Origin: Mollicutes bacterium
Lineage (GTDB): Bacteria; Bacillota_I; Bacilli_A; Izemoplasmatales; Izemoplasmataceae
Length of the DNA stretch: 8,127 nt
NCBI GenBank assembly: GCA_003552275.1
Contig: PUKL01000059.1
Location: forward strand, 1-8,127
Reading direction: 5' to 3'
Shown: positions 1-5,725 of the stretch, in pieces
Layout: each line of letters starts with the position of its first letter
How positions within the stretch are numbered: position 1 is the first letter of the stretch
Notes under the pieces: generated by a model
The model's database searches: none
Told to the model about the DNA's origin: nothing
Seen by the model: the letters and a program-made list of their open reading frames with translations, nothing else
Translations under genes and position numbers: made by a program

Positions 1-605
1 AGACGCATCTGTTTTTCAAGGATTCTCCGGACAGGCGCAAAGCTCTTTCTGTGCTCGTCCGTGATGCCGTTTTCTTCCAACAGTCGTATGTGTTCTTTCG
101 TCGGATAGCCTTTGTGTCGCTCGAACCCGTAAGCGGGGTGTTTTTCGGCGATGCGTTCCATATAGGCGTCCCGTTCCACCTTGGCGATGATGCTCGCGGC
201 GGCGATAGAAGCGCTCTTGCGGTCTCCCTTGATGATGGGAGTCTGCGGAATGTCGATCATTTTCAACGGCAATGCGTCCGTGAGGACATGGTCGACGGAC
301 CCCAATTGTTCCACCGCTTTGCGCATCGCCAGTTCGCTCGCGGCGAGCACGTTCAACCGGTCCACTTCACCCGCCGGGATCGTCACGACGGCGATGCGGG
401 CCTTCTCTTTGATCAATACGGAGAGTTCTTCTCTTTGTCTGGCCGAGAGCGTCTTCGAATCGGCGAGGCCTTCTATGGGAGAATCGGGATCGAGGATGAC
501 GGCGGCGGCCACGAGCGGACCCGCCAAGGGACCCCTCCCCACTTCGTCGCAACCGGCGACGCGCCTTCTTCCATCACGCCAGAGTCGTTTTTCATGGATG
601 TACAT
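1..605 (-). CDS. rnhB: Ribonuclease HII, 3' end beyond window
   Basis: RNase HII cuts the RNA strand of RNA/DNA hybrids and starts removal of single ribonucleotides misincorporated in DNA; it acts in the cytoplasm with Mg2+ or Mn2+. The 201 visible residues are nearly a full-length protein (about 200-255 aa in the family). The hallmark GCDEVGRGPLAGP lies at residues 18-30, supplying catalytic D20 and E21. D110 (in TDALPL) and D128 (in KGDRKS) complete the four-carboxylate site, 18 residues apart as in characterised homologues. The SIAAASIIAKVERD helix follows, then HPAYGFERHKGYPT. The frame is open at the window edge, so the stop is not seen. The start ATG (605-603) shares its A with the TGA of rbgA (TGATG), with GGAGG at 613-617. 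It is the last gene seen in the leftward operon; rbgA-rnhB adjacency is common in Bacillota. Confidence 0.96.
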   Translation of the reverse strand, partial: MYIHEKRLWRDGRRRVAGCDEVGRGPLAGPLVAAAVILDPDSPIEGLADSKTLSARQREELSVLIKEKARIAVVTIPAGEVDRLNVLAASELAMRKAVEQLGSVDHVLTDALPLKMIDIPQTPIIKGDRKSASIAAASIIAKVERDAYMERIAEKHPAYGFERHKGYPTKEHIRLLEENGITDEHRKSFAPVRRILEKQMR

Positions 606-1450
606 CAGTGATCCTCCACCGTTTCGACCATGATGCGACCGAACTTCTTGTGGCGGAAATCGTGGAGAAAACGGTCCATCACCCGGTCGTAGTCGATCGC
701 TCCGCCCTTTTGCACGCATCCCATCCGCCGGCCGATGGCGTCGAAGAGTTCCATGATCTCCATGTCGACGCTTTCAAGATCGTAGCGTTTCCGGAATGCC
801 TCCGGATAACGCTCCTTCAACAATGTGAACCCGTGGATGACCACTTCGTCCTTGGGGATGAGATGGTCTTTCAACGCACCGAGCAAGGCGAGTTTCAGCC
901 CGGTGAGTTCCGAGGTGATCTTCGGCCACAGCACGCCGGGGGAGTCGATGAGTTCGAGTTTTTCGTGGATTCTCACGACCTGCAGATGACGGGTGATGTT
1001 CGGAGTGTCTCCCACGGCGGTGACGCGTTTTTCCACGAGCCGGTTGATGACGGTGCTCTTGCCGACATTGGGGATCCCCACGACCAGAGCGCGAAAAGGG
1101 CGATATGGGCGATGATCGCGGGTGGAGAGTTCCTCGAGGTAGGATTCGGTGGCCGGTAGGAGTCGTCGGATCGAGGCCTGCGAGTCCGCCTGCAACGGCA
1201 AGGCCTTCAGCCCTTCGGAAGCGAAGAAGGACACGAAGCGGTCGACTTCGTCCTTTTCAGCGAGATCCGCCTTGTTCATGAGGATGAGACGGGGCTTCGC
1301 TCCGAGGAGGCCGGCAAGGTCTGTGTTCCGTGTCGAAACGGGGCCGCGCGCATCCACGACCTCGTAGACGATGTCGGCCCATTTCAATCGTTCTTTCAAC
1401 GCTCGTTTCGTCTTGGCCATATGACCCGGATAATAATCGAAACGTTTCAT
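605..1450 (-). CDS. rbgA: Ribosome biogenesis GTPase RbgA/YlqF
   Basis: RbgA is a circularly permuted GTPase needed for a late step of 50S ribosomal subunit assembly in Gram-positive bacteria. The 281 aa length matches Bacillus RbgA (282 aa). The motifs run in permuted order. YYPGHMAK at 6-13 carries His10, equivalent to the His that is catalytic in Bacillus RbgA. G4 NKAD is at 59-62, G1 GIPNVGKS at 125-132, switch I TPNIT at 149-153 and G3 DSPG at 169-172. The C-terminal helical RNA-binding domain (about 185-281) has LFDAIGRRMGC and a terminal KFGRI segment. I chose the ATG at 1450, one base after the lepB stop and preceded by GGAAGG, because family homology begins exactly there; the frame stays open upstream to 1849 but that part only overlaps lepB. 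One oddity is that switch I reads P-N-I-T where P-G-I-T is usual. It sits between lepB and rnhB in the leftward operon. Confidence 0.96.
   Translation of the reverse strand: MKRFDYYPGHMAKTKRALKERLKWADIVYEVVDARGPVSTRNTDLAGLLGAKPRLILMNKADLAEKDEVDRFVSFFASEGLKALPLQADSQASIRRLLPATESYLEELSTRDHRPYRPFRALVVGIPNVGKSTVINRLVEKRVTAVGDTPNITRHLQVVRIHEKLELIDSPGVLWPKITSELTGLKLALLGALKDHLIPKDEVVIHGFTLLKERYPEAFRKRYDLESVDMEIMELFDAIGRRMGCVQKGGAIDYDRVMDRFLHDFRHKKFGRIMVETVEDH
613..617 (-). promoter_or_regulatory. Ribosome binding site of rnhB
   Basis: GGAGG on the minus strand sits inside the last codons of rbgA, seven bases before the ATG at 605. With the TGATG stop/start overlap it indicates coupled or re-initiating translation of rnhB by ribosomes finishing rbgA. 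It fixes the rnhB start. Confidence 0.8.
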
Positions 1451-1451
1451 C

Positions 1452-2324
1452 TCAATCGACCCTTCCGAAGCGACTGACGGGACGGATGCGGAACGTGACC
1501 CGACCATAGATCTCATCGGTCTTGAAAGGACCCATGTCACGTGAGTCCTCGGAACGGGGACGGTTGTCGCCGAGCACGAAATATTCGTCCGGACCGAGGG
1601 AGAATTCGCAGACAGCCTCTCCGCCGGGACAATCCGTCGGCGTCGAATCGGCCAGATAGGTCTCGGCCAGCGGGGTCCCGTCGATTGTGACGCCATCTTC
1701 CGTGATGGCGACGACCTCGTTCGGCAAGCCGATGAGGCGTTTGATGTAGAATTCTCCGTTTCCGGTCTTGTTTTCGGTGTCGACGACCAGGAGGTCGCCC
1801 CGTTCATACTTCCTGTCATAATGAAATAAAAGCACATTCTCCCCTTCATGCAAAGTGGGCTCCATGCTCATGCCCTGGATGACGGCGAACGAGAGGATGA
1901 ACGTGTTCAACAACGTATATACGGCAAGCACGTGCACGGTGAAAGAAACCAGGTCGAAATGAGCGAGACTCTTTTCAAGATGAATACTTTCGGCCTTTCG
2001 GAGACGACGTCGGGCATCCAAAAGCCTTGTCGTCATGACGAGGATGTAGACCATGACGAAAAGACCGATCGGCCAGACGATCGGAAGCGCGCCGAAAAAA
2101 CCGCCGAGCGGTGAGAAGTCGCCCAAGGCGATCGTATGCATGGTGTTGAAGGAAAGATGGCGGTCGAAAAGAATAGGGACCAAGGCGACGACAAGCAGGG
2201 AAAAAACGGCAAGGACGATTTTCCGCCTGAGCTTCCGATAGAGACGGAGGTTCAGGCGGAAACGATCGTGTTTTGCCTTTTCCAACGGGTCGAAATGGTC
2301 CCTGAGGTCATCATCTTGTCTCAT
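1452..2324 (-). CDS. lepB: Signal peptidase I with three membrane spans
   Basis: Type I signal peptidase removes N-terminal signal peptides from exported preproteins on the outer face of the membrane, using a Ser/Lys dyad. The catalytic domain is clear. QGMSMEPTL at 150-158 gives nucleophile Ser153, YIKRLIGLP at 193-201 gives general base Lys195, and LGDNRPRSEDSR at 251-262 is the conserved box E. The 290 aa length is above that of typical single-span Bacillota enzymes (about 170-200 aa). The extra length is N-terminal: hydrophobic segments lie at about 35-53, 75-98 and 125-149, with Arg/Lys-rich stretches at 21-35 and 100-118. This predicts N-in topology, three spans and the catalytic domain outside. 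Cys232 and Cys239 lie in the external domain and could form a disulfide. The ATG at 2324 is six bases after the translocase stop, with an AGGA-type site nine bases upstream. The next gene, rbgA, starts one base after its stop. Confidence 0.95.
   Translation of the reverse strand: MRQDDDLRDHFDPLEKAKHDRFRLNLRLYRKLRRKIVLAVFSLLVVALVPILFDRHLSFNTMHTIALGDFSPLGGFFGALPIVWPIGLFVMVYILVMTTRLLDARRRLRKAESIHLEKSLAHFDLVSFTVHVLAVYTLLNTFILSFAVIQGMSMEPTLHEGENVLLFHYDRKYERGDLLVVDTENKTGNGEFYIKRLIGLPNEVVAITEDGVTIDGTPLAETYLADSTPTDCPGGEAVCEFSLGPDEYFVLGDNRPRSEDSRDMGPFKTDEIYGRVTFRIRPVSRFGRVD
1461..1466 (-). promoter_or_regulatory. Ribosome binding site of rbgA
   Basis: GGAAGG on the minus strand lies ten bases before ATG 1450, inside the end of lepB. 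It supports the 1450 start over the upstream in-frame ATG at 1849, which lies in the middle of lepB and would give a non-homologous extension of 133 residues. Confidence 0.6.
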
Positions 2325-2330
2325 GGGTCA

Positions 2331-4547
2331 TCATCCTAACTTCTTCAGCACCTCGTCGAGGTCCTCTTCATCGACGAGCACTTCGCGGGCCCTGGAACCG
2401 AGATTCCCCGAGACGATCTCCGCCGCTTCGAGACTCTCGACGATGGATTGGGCCCGATTGAAACCGATCGAGAAAGTTTTGCTGATCTTGTTTATGGAAG
2501 CTTCCTGCTTCTCGACCACGAAGCGGGCGACATCGGCCAGGAGTTCATCGTATTCGAACGGCTTCGTGGCGTTCTTGATGAGTGCTTTTTCGTCGAAGAC
2601 ATATTCAGCCGTGGCCTGGTCGCGGATGAAATCGGTGACGGTCTCGATGTCATCATCCGAGATGAACGCGCCTTGGAGGCGGATCTTGCTTTGCCCCGCG
2701 GCCATGTAGAGCATGTCCCCCCGCCCCAACAAGAGTTCGGCGCCCGGGGAATCGATGATGGTCTGCGAATCGATATGGCTCGAAACACTGAAAGCGATGC
2801 GGGTGGGAATGTTCGATTTGATGGTGCCTTTGATGACGTCGGTCGAAGGCCTCTGTGTCGCGATGATGAGATGGATGCCGCAAGCCCGGGCCTTCTGGGT
2901 GATGCGCATGATCGCCTCTTCGACATGTTGGCTGGAGATCATCATGAGGTCGGCGAGTTCATCGACGACGATGACGATGTAGGGGAGTTTTTCCCGTGCA
3001 TCCTCGACTTTCTGGTTGTGGCTCTCGATGTCGCGGGCGCGCATTTCGGAAAAGAGGTTGAACCTTCTTTCCATCTCCTCGACGATCCATTTCAAGGCGG
3101 CGGTGGCCGCTTGGGCGTCACTGATGACGGGGGTGATGAGATGGGGGATGTCGTTGTAGGGAGCGAGTTCGACCATCTTCGGGTCGATGAGGATGAGTTT
3201 GAGGTCGCTCGGTTTGTATTTCAAGAGCAGGCTCATGAGAACGGTGTTGATACAGACACTCTTCCCGCTGCCTGTCGCACCGGCGATGAGGCCGTGAGGC
3301 ATCGATTTGATCGGGGCGAAGATCGGATTGCCGTCGATATCCATGCCGAGGGCGACGGTGAGCGGCATGGCTGCGTTCTTGAACATCGAGCGGTTGACGA
3401 CGTTGCGGAAATGGACTTTGGCCGGCTTTTCGTTCGGCACCTCGATACCGACGATCTTCTTCCCCGGTATCGGGGCTTCGATACGGATCTCTTTGGCTCC
3501 GAGTTTCATCTTGATGTTGTCGCTGATGTTGGTGATCTTGTTCAGTTTGACGCCTTTTTCGACGGCGACCTCGAAACGGGTCACCGTGGGTCCTTGTATG
3601 TGGTTGTACACCCGGGCACCGATATTGAACTCGGAAAAGGTCTCGTTCAAGACATTCTTTTGTTTCTCGATCGATTCGGTGAGATCGGGCGGGTCTTCCA
3701 AGCTGTCATTCAAGAGGTCGATCGGGGGCACCTTGTAGTTGTCGTATGTCTTGGCACCCGTCTTGATGGTCTGGCTTGTGGCGCCGCTTTCTTCCGGTTC
3801 ACGCGCGGGCGGCGGTGTGGGTCTCTCCGCTTCGGCGGTTTCCGGTTCATTGGTCGGGGGCGATTCTTCTTCGGTCGTTTCCTCATGGTCAGTGAAGGCA
3901 TCGTCGGCAGGCTCTTCGGACGAAAACTCCCCGGGGCTCTCTTCTTGTGTCTCATCCTCCACGGACGATGGTTCTTCTTGTCGTCTTTGGGGTGATTCCT
4001 CCGACGGAGCATCCTCTTCCGCGAAGGTGTCGGATGAAGGGCGTTCTCCCTTGAAGAAACGGCCTAGGTCCTCACTCTTTTGTCGTTCCTCGGAGACGGT
4101 TTCCGGTTGTGACCCATGTCCGGCGGGGGTTTCAGGGGACTCATCCTCCGCGGAAGCGGACGATGATCCCACGATATCCGCCCGCATCTCGGAACGGGGT
4201 TGACGGGGTTTTCCGTGCGTGTCCATGACCTCATCGAGGTCTTTGCCCCGGACGAGATCGAACTCGGGATAGGGAGTTCCGTATTTCTTGATCCGTTCTT
4301 CGCGCGTGAGGCGCGGTTTGGTGCGGAAGGGGTCGAGCTTGTCCAAATCACGTTTGCGGCTCGTCTTGATGGGGATGACAACCTCGTCCTTCACATTCAC
4401 ACCGAAAATCGGCGAAACGAAACGGTTCGGCCGGTACTCTTTCTTTTCCTGCTTTGCTTTTTCAAGAATCTCGAACACTTGGAACGGTTTGTCGTCCGGT
4501 GTCCTCTCATAAGGTGGAACAAGTTTTTTCCGACGCTTAAAAAACAT
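2331..4547 (-). CDS. ftsK: FtsK/SpoIIIE-family DNA translocase, soluble SftA-like form
   Basis: This is an ATP-driven double-stranded DNA pump that moves chromosomal DNA out of the division septum. Of 738 aa, residues 1-115 are basic/charged with no hydrophobic span. Residues 120-265 are a disordered Glu/Ser/Pro-rich linker. About 270-385 is the alpha domain. The RecA-like motor follows, with Walker A GATGSGKS at 423-430, Walker B IVIVVDE at 524-530 and sensor-like IIATQRPSTDVIKG at 561-574. About 665-725 is the gamma winged helix, including IGFNRAQ and SRAREVLV, the part that reads directing DNA motifs in FtsK/SpoIIIE. Canonical FtsK and SpoIIIE have N-terminal membrane spans; this one has none, like Bacillus SftA. 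Residues 39-49 (RPNRFVSPIFG) resemble a short motif I recall near the SftA N-terminus. The start ATG has GGGGAG nine bases upstream and lies three bases after the stop of the thioredoxin-like gene, a pairing that also fits SftA. Motor identity is certain; the SftA assignment is an inference. Confidence 0.95.
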   Translation of the reverse strand: MFFKRRKKLVPPYERTPDDKPFQVFEILEKAKQEKKEYRPNRFVSPIFGVNVKDEVVIPIKTSRKRDLDKLDPFRTKPRLTREERIKKYGTPYPEFDLVRGKDLDEVMDTHGKPRQPRSEMRADIVGSSSASAEDESPETPAGHGSQPETVSEERQKSEDLGRFFKGERPSSDTFAEEDAPSEESPQRRQEEPSSVEDETQEESPGEFSSEEPADDAFTDHEETTEEESPPTNEPETAEAERPTPPPAREPEESGATSQTIKTGAKTYDNYKVPPIDLLNDSLEDPPDLTESIEKQKNVLNETFSEFNIGARVYNHIQGPTVTRFEVAVEKGVKLNKITNISDNIKMKLGAKEIRIEAPIPGKKIVGIEVPNEKPAKVHFRNVVNRSMFKNAAMPLTVALGMDIDGNPIFAPIKSMPHGLIAGATGSGKSVCINTVLMSLLLKYKPSDLKLILIDPKMVELAPYNDIPHLITPVISDAQAATAALKWIVEEMERRFNLFSEMRARDIESHNQKVEDAREKLPYIVIVVDELADLMMISSQHVEEAIMRITQKARACGIHLIIATQRPSTDVIKGTIKSNIPTRIAFSVSSHIDSQTIIDSPGAELLLGRGDMLYMAAGQSKIRLQGAFISDDDIETVTDFIRDQATAEYVFDEKALIKNATKPFEYDELLADVARFVVEKQEASINKISKTFSIGFNRAQSIVESLEAAEIVSGNLGSRAREVLVDEEDLDEVLKKLG

Positions 4548-4550
4548 GGT

Positions 4551-4886
4551 TCAGCGCTCCCCTTTCCTTTGCGCCATTTTCAAGAACTTCCTGCTGTCGA
4601 CGAGATCCGGGCGTTTCCCCGGTAGATATCTATCCATGACTTCGCCCTTGTTGAAGACCACGAGAGCCGGCACATTCCGGACGGCGAACTCTTCCGCCAG
4701 CGCGGGCACTTTCGTGCGATCCGCCAACAAGAAACACATGTCCGGAAACAGTTCCTCTAGCACGGGCAGTTGATGTTCAAAGGCGTCGCAATCGGGACAG
4801 ACGGGACTCTTGAAAACGAGAACCGCCCAGGTCGCTTCGGTGACGATGTCATGAAAGGCGTCGGCGGAATCAATCGTCTTCGTCAT
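4551..4886 (-). CDS. Thioredoxin-like protein with CPDC active site
   Basis: This small cytoplasmic thioredoxin-fold protein (111 aa, no signal peptide or membrane span) is expected to do thiol-disulfide exchange; its substrate is unknown. The redox motif CPDC gives Cys30 and Cys33, preceded by the central strand WAVLVFKSP. The cis-proline loop RNVPALVVF places Pro73 opposite the active site, followed by the usual strand and Lys-Gly turn (FNKGEV) and a C-terminal helix. A third cysteine is at 51. The Trp that normally precedes the active site in WCGPC thioredoxins is Val here. CPDC is typical of the YtpP-like group rather than housekeeping TrxA, and in Bacillus subtilis ytpP lies a few genes upstream of sftA, the same order as here. 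The start ATG overlaps the preceding gene by 17 bases, with GGAGGAAGG five bases upstream. Family is firm; specific role is not. Confidence 0.88.
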   Translation of the reverse strand: MTKTIDSADAFHDIVTEATWAVLVFKSPVCPDCDAFEHQLPVLEELFPDMCFLLADRTKVPALAEEFAVRNVPALVVFNKGEVMDRYLPGKRPDLVDSRKFLKMAQRKGER

Positions 4887-5616
4887 CGGCGCCTTCCTCC
4901 AACAACCGCATTTCTTCTTCCACGATGTTCAATTCGGGCTCTTGGTCGAAGAGTTTCTTGGAATACACCTTGCTCGTCTCTTCGGCCACGACCCCGAGAA
5001 TGACAAAAGCGATATGGCGGGTCATGAAGTCGATGCTGGTGCGGACCACGAGTTTTCGGACCCAATAAGCGGGATTCAAAGCGTTGAGGGCCCCCAACGT
5101 GATTTTCGTCACCCGGGTCGCACTCTTGCTGCGCATGAGACGGACGAGCTTGGTCTCCTCGACGGCCCGCTTTCTCTCATAGAGATTCACGATATTGCTC
5201 ACGCGCACGTTGCGCGTGCCGCGAAGGACATTGTGATCGAGCAGTCCTTCTATGCGCTCGGTGATGTATCGGTTCAACTCCAGCATTTCTTCGACCGACA
5301 ATTCCAACATGGGGTGTTTCGACTTCGGATAGTAGTATTCGCTGATATCTTGGACCAGTTCGTACGAAAGGTCGAAGATGATTTTACCGTAACTCTTGCC
5401 TGTCCGCCTGTACAACCTTTTGAAGGTCTGCTGTTTGTCGGTGATGAGGGCCTTGAGTTTATCCTCGTCGACCTCTTCGATCGGGGTCGAAGGGGCCCTG
5501 GCCGCACTCCGGTTGCTCCGGAAGACCACATAGACATAGGTCAAAGAGAATATGACAAGCCCGAAGACGACACCGATGAGAAAGTTTATGATGCCTCCGA
5601 AGGACAACTCCGGCAT
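4870..5616 (-). CDS. Unrecognised protein with N-terminal membrane anchor
   Basis: I do not recognise this 248 aa protein. A hydrophobic span covers about residues 8-32 and is followed by RSNRSAAR, so the bulk should be cytoplasmic with the N-terminus outside. A short Pro/acidic linker (about 41-55) leads into a charged, probably helical region (55-170) with ISEYYYPKSKHPMLELSVEEML at its centre, written here as two parts: ISEYYYPKSK (91-100) and HPMLELSVEEML (101-112). Residues 172-221 are less polar, with LNPAYWVRKLV at 180-190 and HIAFVILGVVAEETSKVYSK at 201-220, which might contact the membrane. The tail after 224 is strongly acidic. There are no cysteines and no visible nucleotide-binding or catalytic motif. 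The ATG at 5616 has an excellent AAGAGGTGAT site; the frame runs open to 5727 but that would cross the promoter. It leads the operon and overlaps the thioredoxin-like gene by 17 bases, so a membrane-associated role linked to the septal translocase is possible but unproven. Confidence 0.85.
   Translation of the reverse strand: MPELSFGGIINFLIGVVFGLVIFSLTYVYVVFRSNRSAARAPSTPIEEVDEDKLKALITDKQQTFKRLYRRTGKSYGKIIFDLSYELVQDISEYYYPKSKHPMLELSVEEMLELNRYITERIEGLLDHNVLRGTRNVRVSNIVNLYERKRAVEETKLVRLMRSKSATRVTKITLGALNALNPAYWVRKLVVRTSIDFMTRHIAFVILGVVAEETSKVYSKKLFDQEPELNIVEEEMRLLEEGADDEDD
4892..4900 (-). promoter_or_regulatory. Ribosome binding site of the thioredoxin-like gene
   Basis: GGAGGAAGG on the minus strand, five bases before ATG 4886, is embedded in the last codons of the preceding gene. 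It supports the start that produces the 17-base overlap and suggests independent re-initiation within the operon. Confidence 0.75.
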
Positions 5617-5620
5617 GGAA

Positions 5621-5630
5621 ATCACCTCTT
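5621..5630 (-). promoter_or_regulatory. Ribosome binding site of the operon's first gene
   Basis: AAGAGGTGAT on the minus strand, four bases before ATG 5616, is close to a perfect Shine-Dalgarno. It decides the start of the membrane-anchored protein. It also coincides with the predicted transcript 5' end (about 5628). Confidence 0.85.
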
Positions 5631-5634
5631 GAAT

Positions 5635-5664
5635 ATTATAGCATACATACGGGTCGCTTGTCGT
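5635..5664 (-). promoter_or_regulatory. Leftward sigma-A type promoter of the six-gene operon
   Basis: On the minus strand a consensus TATAAT occupies 5640-5635, directly preceded by TGC (5643-5641), an extended -10. A -35-like ACGACA (four of six matches to TTGACA) lies at 5664-5659 with an 18-base spacer. The predicted start is near 5628, giving a leader of only about 12 bases. It is the only good promoter seen for the leftward operon. Confidence 0.8.
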
Positions 5665-5681
5665 CGCCGCGGAATGAAGAT

Positions 5682-5710
5682 TTGCCAAAGAGGGGCGGCT
5701 GTGCGATAAT
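5682..5710 (+). promoter_or_regulatory. Rightward promoter of the HAD phosphatase gene
   Basis: TTGCCA at 5682-5687 (five of six) and GATAAT at 5705-5710 (five of six) are separated by exactly 17 bases, with an extended TGC just before the -10. The predicted start is near 5717, about nine bases before the ATG. It sits back to back with the leftward promoter, the two -35 elements being 17 bases apart. Confidence 0.8.
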
Positions 5711-5715
5711 GGTCT

Positions 5716-5722
5716 GGGTGAT
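5716..5722 (+). promoter_or_regulatory. Ribosome binding site of the HAD phosphatase gene
   Basis: GGGTGAT ends three bases before ATG 5726. Its core resembles that of the opposite gene (GGTGATTTC before ATG in both). It coincides with the predicted transcript start, so the message would begin with the Shine-Dalgarno. Confidence 0.65.
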
Positions 5723-5725
5723 TTC

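Larger units (their letters stand above)
1..5628 (-). other. Six-gene leftward transcription unit
   Basis: Six leftward genes follow one promoter with junctions of 17-base overlap, 3, 6 and 1 base gaps, and a one-base TGATG overlap. No gap could hold a terminator or a separate intergenic promoter, so a single polycistronic message is the simplest reading. Promoters inside coding sequence cannot be excluded. The unit continues past the left edge of the window. Confidence 0.75.

Noticed and set aside
1451..1849. Upstream in-frame extension of rbgA to an ATG at 1849
   Set aside because: The added 133 residues overlap the catalytic region of lepB and do not resemble RbgA, whose homology begins at the ATG at 1450.
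2448..3995. 515-codon open frame on the plus strand opposite the translocase gene
   Set aside because: Its translation is an Asp/Gly/Phe/Arg-rich mirror of the antisense codons with no recognisable motif. The minus strand holds a complete FtsK-family protein with all motifs, and long antisense frames are expected in GC-rich codon-biased genes.
3750..4190. Possible internal repeat or foreign insertion in the translocase linker
   Set aside because: The Glu/Ser/Pro-rich stretch is low-complexity and in frame, with no exact repeat unit. Acidic, variable linkers are normal between the N-terminal part and motor of FtsK-family proteins.
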